From: Streptococcus thoraltensis DSM 12221
Lineage (GTDB): Bacteria > Bacillota > Bacilli > Lactobacillales > Streptococcaceae
Direction of reading: 5' to 3'
NCBI RefSeq assembly: GCF_000380145.1
Contig: NZ_KB904629.1
Coordinates: forward strand, 45,224-107,805
Length of the DNA: 62,582 bases
In this document: piece after piece, positions 9,484 through 20,465 of the stretch
How the letters are laid out: every line of letters starts with the position of its first letter
Numbering within the stretch: position 1 is the stretch's first letter
Made by a program: the position numbers and the translations under genes
Notes under the pieces: model-generated
What the model was told of the DNA's origin: nothing
Seen by the model: only the letters and a program-made list of their open reading frames with translations
Database searches by the model: none

Positions 9484-10374
9484 TTATTTTCCGCTATAAA
9501 CGCTTAAGTGTGATGGCAAAATAGTGACGTCAACTGGTAAGTCATCACCCTCATCTCCATCAACATTAGTTCCCAAAGTGGCTGCATTTTTCAGTGCAAT
9601 ATGTGCCTTATTAAAAGTACGATAGCCAATATTTTGGTTAGAATCTGTAACACCTGTCGCTAGACTTGGAATCGCCTTGAAAGACTCTAGCATGTTAGTA
9701 TCTTTGAGATAAACCAAATGCAAGAGACCATCATCAACCTTCGCATCAGGCAGGAAGTTTTCATGACCACCGATAGAATTCGTCAATCCAATCAAAAGTG
9801 TTGTCGAGGTAACGGAGATGTTCTCACCATCAACTTCAAGTTCAAAATCATAGTTTTCATTTTGAGCAATCTTCTTAAGCCCTGAAATAAAATAAGCCAT
9901 CTTGCCAAACTTGGTTTTTTCTTCCGCAGAAACATCACGAACAGCTTCAGGAATCGACCCAATGGCAATAACATTCATAAAGTAAGCGTCGTTTATCTTT
10001 CCAATGTCCAAAGATTTCGTTTGCTCGAAGTCAAGTTCATCAATAGCCTCTTGTGGATCGATAGGCATGTTCAAAGCACGTGCCAAATCATTGACTGTTC
10101 CTAATGGGAAAAAGCCAAATTTTGGTCGATAATCTTGCTCTGCCAAACCACTAATGCCCTCATTAACCGTACCATCGCCACCCATGACAAAGACACTGTC
10201 TACTTTTTCTTGGGCGGCCGCTCTTGCAAAGTCACGCGCATCGCCACCTTTTTGGGTTTCCTTAACTTCTACCTCATCAAAGTAGGATTCTAGTTTTTTT
10301 AGCGCAGCCTGTTGAAATTCTTGAGCTTTTTCACCACCTGCACTTGGGTTGATCACTAATAAAGCTTTTTTCAT
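9484..10374 (-). CDS. YegS/DgkB-type diacylglycerol (lipid) kinase family protein
   Basis: Soluble lipid kinase of the DAGK catalytic family; Gram-positive DgkB returns diacylglycerol to the phospholipid pathway, and related BmrU/YegS proteins act on similar lipids. 296 residues with the nucleotide-binding motif INPSAGG near 8-14, the hallmark MGGDGTVNE near 64-72, FPLGTVNDLARAL near 89-101 and NSIGGHENFLPDA in the second domain. The family's structural aspartates cluster near the C-terminus (NVDGDEGDDLPVDV). No membrane segment. The ATG at 10374 follows GAGGTGATG. The exact substrate cannot be told from sequence. Confidence 0.88.
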   Translation of the reverse strand: MKKALLVINPSAGGEKAQEFQQAALKKLESYFDEVEVKETQKGGDARDFARAAAQEKVDSVFVMGGDGTVNEGISGLAEQDYRPKFGFFPLGTVNDLARALNMPIDPQEAIDELDFEQTKSLDIGKINDAYFMNVIAIGSIPEAVRDVSAEEKTKFGKMAYFISGLKKIAQNENYDFELEVDGENISVTSTTLLIGLTNSIGGHENFLPDAKVDDGLLHLVYLKDTNMLESFKAIPSLATGVTDSNQNIGYRTFNKAHIALKNAATLGTNVDGDEGDDLPVDVTILPSHLSVYSGK

Positions 10375-10484
10375 AACATCACCTCACTTGTTTTTCTTAT
10401 TCTCATCATACCATATTGCCTTGCAAAACTCTTGATAATATTGTTGAAAACATCCGGAAAGTTTGGTTTTTTGACTTTTTTGTT

Positions 10485-10696
10485 ATCGTCAAATGAATTA
10501 GCTGTCAGATAAGGAACTAAGACACGGACAGCACTTGATGCTCTTTGACAATCAAAAGCAGACCTTGTTGACTTGATTTGATGACTTTCAGTTCTATCTG
10601 CTATCTGTGTCGCCGAGTTTGTTTTTGATTTTCATTGAGTATGAGTAGGGCAAGTCGAATGTGACCATGTGTTAAAGGTAATTCAAAAAACTATAG
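10485..10696 (+). repeat. full composite repeat (outer element carrying a forward BOX-like unit)
   Basis: Left outer end ATCGTCAAATGAATTAGCTG through GACACGGACAGCACTTGATG; inner unit in the TTGACTTGATTTGATG-first orientation, ending TTTTCATTGAGTATGAGTA; right outer end GGGCAAGTCGAATGTGACC through AATTCAAAAAACTATA. Outer ends are imperfect inverted repeats of each other (TCAAATGAATTA against TAATTCAAAA). Confidence 0.85.
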
Positions 10697-10761
10697 TTAA
10701 GTTTTTTTTAAGAGTCATTTCCTATAATACAATTACCCTAAAACTTTTTCATAATCTCTTA

Positions 10762-10787
10762 AGTCAGGCAGTCATGTCTGGCTTTTT
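10762..10787 (+). terminator. small intergenic hairpin with T-run, possible end of a short RNA
   Basis: AGTCAGGCA and TGTCTGGCT pair over nine positions (including G-U pairs) around a GTCA tetraloop, followed by TTTTC. A TATAAT lies about 35 bases upstream at 10723-10728, without a good -35. Could end a very short transcript; evidence is thin. Confidence 0.4.
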
Positions 10788-10900
10788 CTACTATTTGCCA
10801 AGTCTATCAGGACTTTAGAGTGACATTATTTTTTAAAACAGTAGTAAAAGTAGCGCCACTGTTGCGGTTTTCATGGTTTGATAGTGTCATAAGCGCATAC

Positions 10901-10944
10901 AAAAATCACACCTTATTTTGTGATTTTTTAGATAAGGTGTGATT
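10901..10944. terminator. double hairpin with overlapping arms
   Basis: AATCACACCTTAT (10904-10916) is perfectly complementary to ATAAGGTGTGATT (10932-10944). The same left arm can instead pair with TGTGATTTTT just after 10918, giving a shorter hairpin ending in a T-run. The two structures exclude each other. On the minus strand the long hairpin is followed by TTTG. Lies in the 793-base gap 10375-11167. Confidence 0.5.
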
Positions 10945-11051
10945 AGGTGTAGTGCATAAACTCATTTACTGACTTTTGGTTGAATCATAGGTGTAAAGTT
11001 TATTATGTGCAATGAGGTAATCCATTGTCTGTATAAAACGATGTATAGAGA

Positions 11052-11096
11052 CAATCACAGGCGGTTTCGTTGAAGCTATTTGTGATTGCCTTTTTT
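11052..11096 (+). terminator. terminator-like hairpin in the pepO downstream gap
   Basis: CAATCACA (11052-11059) pairs with TGTGATTG (11081-11088) and is followed by CC and six T residues. No gene precedes it on the plus strand. About 45-75 bases upstream are TTGGTT and TATTAT with an 18-base spacer (10977-11006), which could start a short RNA of roughly 85 bases. Confidence 0.45.
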
Positions 11097-11123
11097 GTTG
11101 TGCACCTAATTCCATTCAGCAGC

Positions 11124-11155
11124 AAAAAACACCCTAATCCTTCGATTAAGGTGTT
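11124..11155 (-). terminator. terminator of pepO
   Basis: AACACC-TTAATC stem of 12 pairs with one mismatch and a four-base loop, followed on the minus strand by TTTTTTG. It begins 12 bases after the pepO stop. Confidence 0.88.
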
Positions 11156-11167
11156 TAAGTTAATGAT

Positions 11168-13063
11168 TTACCAAATCACTACACGGTCTGCTGGCTCACG
11201 CCACATGCCGTCGCCTTCTTTGACATCAAAAGTTGTAAAGAAGTCATCAAAGTTTGGCAATTGTACATTGGTACGAAGTTTCCCTGGGGCATGGACGTCA
11301 ATTGATAGTAAGAGTTGTAGGTACTCTTCACGAGCCTTCATGCGCCACATAGTAGCAAAGTTAATGAAGTAGTCTTCTGCTGAGAAGTCATCATCTTTCT
11401 TGGCTGCTTCAAGTGCGGCTGCAAGTCCACCAAGGTCTGCCACATTTTCAGATACGGTTAATTTCCCATTGGTCTTGCCACCCGCGAAATCAATGCCGTC
11501 AAACTGCTCAACAACCTTATCTGTACGTTCTTTAAAGGCCGCATAGTCTTCTTCCGTCCACCAGTTATTGAGGCTACCGTGTTCATCAAAAGAAGCACCG
11601 TTAGTGTCAAAAGCGTGTGAAATTTCGTGAGCGATAACAGCTCCGATACCTCCATAGTTAGCTGATGAGGATTGCTCCAAGCTGTAAAATGGCGCTTGTA
11701 AGATGGCTGCTGGAAAGACGATTTGGTTTTGTTGCGGATCGTAGTAAGCATTCACCATGTGAGCTGGCATGTGCCATTCGTCACGGTCAACAGGCTTGTT
11801 CCACTTGCTCCAAGAGTGAGCGATGGAAATCTTAGCCAAGTTCTTAGCATTGTCAACCAATGAAAGATTTTCGTCAATCACTTTTTTAGCATAGGTTTCT
11901 GGTAATTTTTCAGGGTAACCAATGTGAGGTGTGATGACGTTTAGTTTTGTGATAGCCTTTTCAATTGTTTCTTTTTGCAACCAAGTGTTGCTAGACAAAC
12001 GGTCTTTATAAACTTCAATCATGGTTGCCACCTTAGCTTCCACATCTGCTTTGGCTTCTGGCGAGAATTTCTCACCCGCATACCAGAGACCCAAAGCTTG
12101 AGTGAATGGCCCTTGAGCGAGATAGTAAGCGGCTTTTTTCTTATCCATGGCTTGCGGTGTTCCTGACAAAGCACGATTATAAACACCTGAAAGCACACGA
12201 ATCTCATCGGTTAGGTAAGAATTGAAGGCATTAGCTGCACTATATACCAACTCTGCCTTGAGCAATTCCCAGTTTTCTTCAGAATAATACGCCGCAGCAA
12301 ACTCCGTCCAAAAACGTTCTTCCGGTACGATGACCTTGTCTGGTGTTTGACCCAAGATATGTGTAAAAATAGCATCCAAAGGCAATTCTGGAGCTAACTT
12401 GGTGAAATCAGACCAGTCATAAGGGTGGTAGAGTTTCACGTATTCAGCTGATTCTTCACTTGAAAGAACATACTTAGCCAATTTAGCATCCAAAGCAAGG
12501 ATTTTATCCAGCATGTCTTTGATTTCTTCATCAGAAAAGCCAAATTTAGGCAGTAAATCTTCTTGCGACTTGCGCCAGAGGGTTAACAACTCTTTGCCTT
12601 TTTCATTGTCTTTGGCATAGTAGGTCGTGTCTGGTAGGATGAGGCTTGGTGCTTCTGCCCAGAGGACGTTAGTTTGGGCATCCATAAAGTCTGGAGATAC
12701 GTTAAATGGCAAGAGATTTGGTTTGCCTTCCATTTCATAAGTGCCCATTTGTTGTGCAAACTCAGCAAATGATGCTAAACCTTTATACTCTTCAATTAGC
12801 GCTTGAACAGGCTCTGTCCCTGCGGCTTCACGCGCATCGTAGTCAGCTACTAACTTGTGGAATTTGACAAAATTAGCCAAAATAGCATCATCTGGAAGAT
12901 TGTTTCCTGCTAACCACTCATCAGTCGTTTCTATCATCAAGTCTTCAATCTCATCTGCTAAATCTGAGAAACCACCTGTGCGAGGTTTATCATCAGGGAT
13001 AACAGCTGTTTTTTCCCATTCACCATTGACGGCTTCAAAGAAATCATCTTGTAAACGTGTCAT
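11168..13063 (-). CDS. pepO: M13-family endopeptidase PepO
   Basis: Zinc metallo-endopeptidase of the neprilysin (M13) family that cuts oligopeptides; streptococcal PepO has been tied to host-protein binding and peptide signalling. 631 residues. The catalytic motif is HEISH at 479-483 with the third zinc ligand Glu539 in ENVADLGG, and the NAYYDPQQNQIVFPAAILQAPFY signature lies just before it. There is no signal peptide or membrane anchor, as usual for the lactic-acid-bacterial form. Start chosen at 13063 (MTRLQDDFF) behind AAAAAGGAG rather than an upstream ATG at 13099 lacking one. It has its own terminator and stands alone. Confidence 0.96.
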   Translation of the reverse strand: MTRLQDDFFEAVNGEWEKTAVIPDDKPRTGGFSDLADEIEDLMIETTDEWLAGNNLPDDAILANFVKFHKLVADYDAREAAGTEPVQALIEEYKGLASFAEFAQQMGTYEMEGKPNLLPFNVSPDFMDAQTNVLWAEAPSLILPDTTYYAKDNEKGKELLTLWRKSQEDLLPKFGFSDEEIKDMLDKILALDAKLAKYVLSSEESAEYVKLYHPYDWSDFTKLAPELPLDAIFTHILGQTPDKVIVPEERFWTEFAAAYYSEENWELLKAELVYSAANAFNSYLTDEIRVLSGVYNRALSGTPQAMDKKKAAYYLAQGPFTQALGLWYAGEKFSPEAKADVEAKVATMIEVYKDRLSSNTWLQKETIEKAITKLNVITPHIGYPEKLPETYAKKVIDENLSLVDNAKNLAKISIAHSWSKWNKPVDRDEWHMPAHMVNAYYDPQQNQIVFPAAILQAPFYSLEQSSSANYGGIGAVIAHEISHAFDTNGASFDEHGSLNNWWTEEDYAAFKERTDKVVEQFDGIDFAGGKTNGKLTVSENVADLGGLAAALEAAKKDDDFSAEDYFINFATMWRMKAREEYLQLLLSIDVHAPGKLRTNVQLPNFDDFFTTFDVKEGDGMWREPADRVVIW

Positions 13064-13232
13064 ATATGTCTCCTTTTTACTTACATCACTTGCAAGCAAG
13101 CGATTGTTAAAAACTATTTTAACAGAAAATGGTATAAAAAGAAGTCAAAAACAATAAAATTATGGCAAAAAGATGAAAAAAGATTATCTTGATATATGAT
13201 ACCCAAGATTTTCTTAACAGAAGATAGCCATG

Positions 13233-13370
13233 CTAGTTCTCTTCATCAATGTTATTAATACGTCCCAATTTAAATCCTTTTAAATGGATTGCTCCAACTT
13301 CTTCAAGTAAATCAATAGCTCTTAAATAGACTTCTTGATACCCCTTTGTCAACCGTTTTTTATTAAAAAT
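13233..13370 (-). pseudogene. C-terminal gene remnant cut by a composite repeat
   Basis: An open frame of 45 codons reads like genuine protein: NKKRLTKGYQEVYLRAIDLL, then EEVGAIHLKGFKLGRINNID. Upstream of 13371 the frame runs into the composite repeat, whose translation is not protein-like. This suggests the 3' end of a lost gene, separated from its 5' part by the repeat or by a deletion next to it. I do not recognise the family. Confidence 0.35.
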
Positions 13371-13583
13371 ACAGTCAAATGAATTAACTTTCAGACAAGG
13401 AAGAGAAAAGACACGGACAGTGCTTGATACTCTTCGAAAATTAAAAGCAGACCTTCTTAAGTTGATTTGCTGACCTTCAGTTCTATCTGCATAGGCATCG
13501 CCTAGTCTGCTTTTGATTTTCATTGAGTATGAGTAGAACAAGTCGAAAGTGGCGATGTAGCAAAGTTAATTCAAAAGACCATA
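13371..13583 (+). repeat. full composite repeat, forward inner unit
   Basis: ACAGTCAAATGAATTAACTTTC left end, GACACGGACAGTGCTTGATAC, inner unit CTCTTCGAAAATTAAAAGCAG to TTGATTTTCATTGAGTATG, right end GAACAAGTCGAAAGTGGCG to AATTCAAAAGACCATA. Same layout and orientation as 10485-10696. Confidence 0.85.
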
Positions 13584-14018
13584 TTTTCATTAACGTGTCT
13601 CATCTAATGCTTTACTTCTGGTCATCCCGACTAGTCAGGTGGTTAATCACAATTACTAAAAAGTTTCGCGTTACTAACTCAATCACTGTCTAGACTTTAT
13701 AATAAACCTTATAAAGCTATTTGCGAAGAAGTTTGGCTGCTTTGACAATGATAATCAACTTTGCACTTTAACAGGGATAGATTAGGAATAAGACCTGCAA
13801 AAATCAGCAGAAAGCTAGCGAAAAACACTTCAAACAAGTTTTCTGCAGCTTTTTTTATTACAGCAAAAACTAAAAACTCCTAGAAACACTTAACTAGGTG
13901 TTTCTAGGAGCTGTGCTGTTGATAGGTTAAACGATAGGGGAAATATTAGGCTGTTTGGTAGGGTTTGGGGTGAGGCATTATCTTTCAAAGCTTTGCCCGA
14001 TTTTTTTGATGTTGGTTG
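13584..14018. other. gene-free stretch with the uhpT terminator
   Basis: Holds a perfect 13-pair hairpin CTCCTAGAAACAC (13877-13889) / GTGTTTCTAGGAG (13898-13910), followed on the minus strand by TTTTTAGTTTTTG, which terminates the transporter gene at 14019. Further left, GCAGAAA (13806-13812) and TTTTCTGC before a run of seven T at 13851 could form a weaker hairpin. Otherwise I see nothing. Confidence 0.7.
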
Positions 14019-15356
14019 TTATTCTTTAATGATTTCTTCCTCACGTTTTGACAAAATGAGGTAACCAACAGCAGAGAAGGCTGATAAAGCAGCGATAACG
14101 ATATAAGACCAGAACCAACCAAAGCTATCGGCTAGAATGGGCATGAGCCAGTTGGCTCCCATATTTCCAATGAGGTAGGCTGTAACACCGACAAAACCAA
14201 TGGCAGTACCAGCAACATTTAGAGGGACAAAATCGATGGTTAAGATATTGACAATCAGCTGAGGTCCGTAGATCAGAGCGCCAAGAACCCCTGAAATGAT
14301 TAGGAGTAATGGGTAATTGGGATGACCACTGGCAGTCATTTGTTCATAAATAATGACAAAACCAGTCATTGAAAAGAGGCCGATAGCTCCTATTTTCGCC
14401 ATTTTATTAGGATATTTGATCGCTAACCAAGCAAATACAAGCGAACCTGGGATGGCTACCCATTCTAAAATGGAGATGGCAATTTGAGCTTGTTCTGTTG
14501 GTAAATTAGCAACTTCACTGAGATAAATGGGCATCCAGTCTTCAATCCCAAAACGAATAAAGTAGAGGGCAACATTGACTGCAGCAACCAAAAGTAGGGC
14601 AGGATTACAAAAAACGTATTTCCAAATTAACTGACCGTAAGAGAGCGAATTTTTCTCTTCCTCAGTCGCCACATTTGATTCACCAGCATCACCGTACATG
14701 GTTCGCAAGGAATCAAGACCTTCTGATTCGGGATTGTCACCTCCCAGTTTCCAACAAATCAGAGCAAATCCTAAGACTAGTATGCCGGGTACTAAAAAGG
14801 CCATATAGATGTTACCGGTTTCAGGCGTGACAAAGCCAGCGCTCGTTAGAAAAGCAATCATCATTGGTAGGAGAGCGGAGCCTGCATTTTGAGAAATGTT
14901 CCAGCCTGCAATAGCTCCTCCCCGTGTTTTATTGGGGAAGAAATTAGCAATCATAGCCTGTGAAGCAGGTGCTAAAGCTCCTTGAACAATACCACAGAGA
15001 ATTAAAAGGACACCAAGTGTTAGCATGGACGTGTTGAAAAAGCCAATGATAATACAGATTAGGGCACTGCTTCCTAAACAGACGGCAAAAAGTTTACGTA
15101 AGCTGACCTTATCTCCTAAGGCACCCATGAAAAATTTAGCAAGCCCATAGGAGACGGTTAGACAAGACAGAAGTGTGGCAATATCAGCCTTGTCCCACCC
15201 ATTATTAATCATGATGCTATTAGACATCAATTTAAAATTATTGCGTACCAAATAGGCACAGACGTAACCAAAGAAGGCAATGAGAAAAACAATCCGTTGG
15301 CGTTTAATAAATGTGGCAAACTTTTCAGGATGCTGTTGTTGATAATCTGTTTCCAT
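14019..15356 (-). CDS. organophosphate:phosphate antiporter, GlpT/UhpT-type MFS protein
   Basis: Major-facilitator transporter of the organophosphate:Pi antiporter group, which imports hexose phosphates (UhpT) or glycerol-3-phosphate (GlpT) in exchange for phosphate. 445 residues, about 12 membrane segments. Family hallmarks: an early RQRIVFLIAFFGYVCAYLVRNNF segment with a key Arg, LGDKVSLRK in the first cytoplasmic loop, FFPNKTRGGAIAGWNISQNAG, and GIEDWMPIYLSE. Substrate cannot be settled; hexose phosphate is the usual streptococcal annotation. Start at 15356 (METDYQQQ) because AGAGG lies six bases upstream, rather than ATG 15371. Single gene with promoter and a cre-like site. Confidence 0.85.
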   Translation of the reverse strand: METDYQQQHPEKFATFIKRQRIVFLIAFFGYVCAYLVRNNFKLMSNSIMINNGWDKADIATLLSCLTVSYGLAKFFMGALGDKVSLRKLFAVCLGSSALICIIIGFFNTSMLTLGVLLILCGIVQGALAPASQAMIANFFPNKTRGGAIAGWNISQNAGSALLPMMIAFLTSAGFVTPETGNIYMAFLVPGILVLGFALICWKLGGDNPESEGLDSLRTMYGDAGESNVATEEEKNSLSYGQLIWKYVFCNPALLLVAAVNVALYFIRFGIEDWMPIYLSEVANLPTEQAQIAISILEWVAIPGSLVFAWLAIKYPNKMAKIGAIGLFSMTGFVIIYEQMTASGHPNYPLLLIISGVLGALIYGPQLIVNILTIDFVPLNVAGTAIGFVGVTAYLIGNMGANWLMPILADSFGWFWSYIVIAALSAFSAVGYLILSKREEEIIKE

Positions 15357-15376
15357 AAAAAACCTCTTCATAAAAT

Positions 15377-15427
15377 TGTAACTGCTTTCACAAAAAGATT
15401 ATACCCTAAGTACCCAAGACTTGACAA
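15377..15427 (-). promoter_or_regulatory. promoter and cre-like site of the GlpT/UhpT-type gene
   Basis: Minus-strand TTGTCA (15422-15427), 18-base spacer, TATAAT (15398-15403). Just downstream, TGAAAGCAGTTACA (15377-15390) differs from the catabolite element TGWAANCGNTNWCA at one core position. CcpA repression at this spot is plausible. Confidence 0.6.
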
Positions 15428-15664
15428 GGGCAATGGAACAAAAAACAACAGAACATTTCAAACTAAGATAATCGATGAAACCCTCTTAATAGTCTCTAAG
15501 GTTCAAAACACCTCCTAGATCCTTGGTTTTAACAGATGAAACAGGTCTGCCTTAATCATTGTCACTGCTAAACGGGAAACTTGCCCCTACTCTAAGAGCT
15601 TAACTTTGCTGCCCTGCCGCCACGGAATGCGAAAAGGTCATACAAGCTAATCTCATCTACGAAT

Positions 15665-15787
15665 TATAGTCTTTTGAATTAACTTTGATACATGGTCACT
15701 TTCAACTTGCCGTGTTCATACTCAATGACAATCAAGTACTGTCCGCCTCACAGTTCCTTGTTCTGAAAGTTAATTCATTTAACGATA
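15665..15787 (-). repeat. compact outer repeat without inner unit
   Basis: TATAGTCTTTTGAATTAACT through GACGATA-like end (TTCATTTAACGATA); reads as the outer element in reverse. At the junction only GTTCATACTCAATGACAATC remains of the inner unit, i.e. just its right edge fused to CAAGTACTGTCCG. Part of the 820-base gap 15357-16176. Confidence 0.8.
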
Positions 15788-15991
15788 TCGGCTACTTAAC
15801 CACTGCATCTTGCACAGAGCCACACAAAAAAAGCAAAAGCTAGGTTTTATCCTAGCCTAGAATGTAAACCGCTCCCTGAAAATTTGATAATATGGGAAAT
15901 CTTCAGGGGGGGATAGATAATAATTAGAGGTTTAGAAACGCTGTTATTTCAGTGTTTTTTGCTGCCTTTCATTTTTGACTGCAAAGAAAAA

Positions 15992-16032
15992 AGATTGGAT
16001 AAAAAGTCCATTTTGGACATTTTATCCAATCT
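15992..16032 (-). terminator. hairpin terminator downstream of treC
   Basis: AGATTGGATAAAA / TTTTATCCAATCT with inner GTCC/GGAC, followed on the minus strand by TTTTTTCTTTG. A sequence variant of the AGGTTGAAGAAA hairpins that keeps the same architecture. Confidence 0.75.
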
Positions 16033-16074
16033 GAGATGGGTTTTATCCCTTCTTGGAAGAAATGGATAGCCTTA

Positions 16075-16179
16075 TACTCAATGAAAACCAAAAGCAGACT
16101 AGCCACCGCCGATGCAGATAGGGCCGGTGTTCATCAAATTAAGTCAACAGGGTTTGCTTTTGATTTTCGAAGAGTATTA
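16075..16179. repeat. solo BOX-like repeat abutting the treC stop
   Basis: TACTCAATGAAAACCAAAAG to TTTTGATTTTCGAAGAGTAT, with CGATGCAGATAGG centrally. Its last three bases (TTA at 16177-16179) are the complement of the treC stop codon, so the repeat boundary and the end of the gene coincide. Confidence 0.85.
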
Positions 16180-17802
16180 GTTAGCTAGTATAGCCAGTGT
16201 CTGATAAGGTTTGAGAGTTACGATTTGCCCAACTGTTTCTGTGTCATAGTTACTAATAAGCACCCGACCATTTTGATAATCGGCTGATAGGTCTAACTCA
16301 ACCTCCTTGTCATAGAAGTTGTTGAGGACAAGAAGTTTTTGACCGTCTAACTCACGCTCAAAGGCGTAAACAGACTTACTATCTCTATAAGCTGCCTTGT
16401 AATCCCCTTCTGAAATAATCGGCATTTCTTTGCGAAGCTTGATAAGGTCTTGATAGAACTTAAAGATGACACCGTCTTTTTCATTAGCCACGTTAATCTC
16501 TTTGTAAGATTTTCCCGCCTTTAGCCATGGTGTCCCAGTAGTAAATCCAGCATTGTCACTAGCATCCCACTGCATTGGGGTACGTGAGTTATCACGGGAC
16601 TTGGCTTTGATAATCTCGAGAGCTTCTTCTGGTGTTTTACCCTCATCTAGCATGATTTGGTAGGCATTGATACTTTCAACATCCACATAATCAGACATTG
16701 ACTCAAAATCAGGGTCAATCATCCCAATTTCTTCACCCATATAGATGTATGGCGTGCCACGCGATAGATGGATTGACGCGCCCAGCATGGTTGCTCCTTC
16801 GTTGCGGAAATTTTTCACATCTACAAAACGGTTAAGAGCGCGTGGTTGGTCGTGATTGTTGTAGAAAAGAGCATTCCAACCATTGCCTTCGCTCATTCCT
16901 TCCCCCCATGAATGAAAGAGGTCACGCAGAGCTGCGAAATCAAAATCCATGATAGTCCATTTTTGACCGTCTTGGTAATCTACTTTCAAGTGATGAAAGT
17001 TAAAAGCCATTGACAATTCTTCACGGTCTGGAGCTGTATACATGATGCAGTTTTCCACAGTTGTCGCTGACATTTCGCCGACGGTCATGAAGGAATCATC
17101 CTGTCCAAAGCTGGCTTGGTTGAGTTCATGAAGGTATTCGTGAGTAATAGGGCGGTCAGTGTAAGCTGGTTTTCCATCATTGATTGGGCAATCTTTAAGG
17201 ACTTCATCTTTACCAATCAGGTTAATGACGTCAAATCGGAAGCCTTTGACACCCTTGTTTTGCCAGAATTTAACGACTTTAAAAAGTTCTTCACGCACAT
17301 TTGGATTGCGCCAGTTCAAATCAGCTTGAGTCACGTCAAAAAGGTGGAGATAATATTTTCCAGTATCACCAAATGGTGCCCATGCATTGCCACCGAACTT
17401 GGAAACCCAGTCAGTTGGTTCATCACGCAGGATAAAGAAATCCTGATAATACTTATCACCGGCTAAAGCTTTTTGGAACCATTCATGCTCAGTTGAACAG
17501 TGGTTTAAAACCATATCCAGCATAAAGTCGATACCCAACTCTTTACCACGTGCTACCATGGCTTCAAAATCAGCCATAGTTCCAAAGTCTGGATTGACAG
17601 CTGTATAATCTGCCACATCATACCCGTTATCGCGTTGTGGACTTGGATAAAAAGGATTGAGCCAGATCATATCAATCCCTAGCTCTTTGAGGTAAGGCAA
17701 GTTTTCTGTCACCCCATTGAGGTCACCGGTACCACTACCAGTCGTGTCTTTAAATGATTTTGGGTAAATTTGGTAAACAACCTTACGTTTGTCGATTGCC
17801 AT
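16177..17802 (-). CDS. treC: trehalose-6-phosphate hydrolase (GH13)
   Basis: Cytoplasmic alpha-amylase-family enzyme that splits trehalose-6-phosphate, delivered by the PTS, to glucose and glucose-6-phosphate. 541 residues. The GH13 regions are intact: nucleophile Asp191 in GFRFDVIN, acid/base Glu243 in VGEMSA, and His317-Asp318 in NNHDQP. The opening KRKVVYQIYPKSFKDTTGSG is the TreC/oligo-1,6-glucosidase signature; DexB is the near alternative, but the neighbouring trehalose PTS and regulator favour TreC. ATG 17802 follows AAAGGAC. It is 425 bases downstream of treB, with a composite repeat between them, so co-transcription may be weakened. Confidence 0.92.
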   Translation of the reverse strand: MAIDKRKVVYQIYPKSFKDTTGSGTGDLNGVTENLPYLKELGIDMIWLNPFYPSPQRDNGYDVADYTAVNPDFGTMADFEAMVARGKELGIDFMLDMVLNHCSTEHEWFQKALAGDKYYQDFFILRDEPTDWVSKFGGNAWAPFGDTGKYYLHLFDVTQADLNWRNPNVREELFKVVKFWQNKGVKGFRFDVINLIGKDEVLKDCPINDGKPAYTDRPITHEYLHELNQASFGQDDSFMTVGEMSATTVENCIMYTAPDREELSMAFNFHHLKVDYQDGQKWTIMDFDFAALRDLFHSWGEGMSEGNGWNALFYNNHDQPRALNRFVDVKNFRNEGATMLGASIHLSRGTPYIYMGEEIGMIDPDFESMSDYVDVESINAYQIMLDEGKTPEEALEIIKAKSRDNSRTPMQWDASDNAGFTTGTPWLKAGKSYKEINVANEKDGVIFKFYQDLIKLRKEMPIISEGDYKAAYRDSKSVYAFERELDGQKLLVLNNFYDKEVELDLSADYQNGRVLISNYDTETVGQIVTLKPYQTLAILAN

Positions 17803-18015
17803 GATAAGTCCTTTCTAGTAACTTAATATAGATAAGAAGCTGGAACAAACGTACCCAGCTTAAACTTTTTAGAGTTAAACTTGCAAGAGGCAGTGCTTGA
17901 ATGGGGTTAATTCTCTGATTCTACCCGCTTTTCTAGCCCTACTCACCTTTTGCATGGAGGCGACAAAATCGATTACTCCTAGTTGCTGATTTTGTCTCTC
18001 TTGCTATTTCATTTT

Positions 18016-18226
18016 ATTGTCAAATGAATTAACTTTCAGAACAAGGAACTGTGACACAGACAGTACTTGATACTCTTCGAAAGTCAAATGCAGACCTTGC
18101 TGACTTGATTTGATGAAGACAGTTCTATCTGCTATCTGTGTCGCCTAGTTTGCTTTTGATTGTCATTGAGCATGAGTAAAGCAGGTCGAAAGTACTGATC
18201 TATCAACGTTAATTCAAAAGACTACA
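18016..18226 (+). repeat. full composite repeat between treB and treC
   Basis: ATTGTCAAATGAATTAACTTTC left end, ACAGACAGTACTTGATACTC, forward inner unit to TTGTCATTGAGCATGAGTA, right end AAGCAGGTCGAAAGTACTG to AATTCAAAAGACTACA. It ends one base before the treB stop codon (18228-18230) and interrupts what would otherwise be a simple treB-treC operon. Confidence 0.87.
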
Positions 18227-18227
18227 C

Positions 18228-20309
<2,082 letters not shown>

Positions 20310-20337
20310 TTATTTTGCAGTAAGGCGTAGATAAATT

Positions 20338-20367
20338 TATTTACAAGACAAGTGTAATCGATTGCAA
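20338..20367 (-). promoter_or_regulatory. cre site over the likely treB promoter
   Basis: TGTAATCGATTGCA (20353-20366) fits the catabolite element with one mismatch. On the minus strand it overlaps a possible -35 TTGCAA (20362-20367), with TAAATA (20338-20343) 18 bases on as -10. CcpA binding should repress treB when preferred sugars are present. Confidence 0.7.
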
Positions 20368-20423
20368 ATTTGTAGGCAAGTTGTTTGGCGATATTTTTCT
20401 TAATTTTTGTTAAAATAAGGTAT

Positions 20424-20445
20424 CTTGTCTGTAAAAAATAGACAA
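20424..20445. promoter_or_regulatory. candidate TreR operator
   Basis: TTGTCT (20425-20430) and AGACAA (20440-20445) form an inverted repeat with a nine-base AT-rich centre, 20 bases before the treR start. A related ACAAGACAAG lies near 20343. Position between the divergent genes and symmetry suit a GntR-family site; the assignment to TreR is inference. Confidence 0.5.
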
Positions 20446-20465
20446 CTTAGAAAAAGTGTGAAAAA

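Noticed and set aside
12019..12207. Various 60-100 codon frames antisense to or out of phase with pepO, relA, tgt and PTS genes
   Set aside because: Shadow frames of strongly supported genes, without ribosome sites.
13371..13541. N-terminal part of the 102-residue frame at 13233-13541
   Set aside because: Lies wholly in the composite repeat and matches the same translation of other copies; not protein-like.
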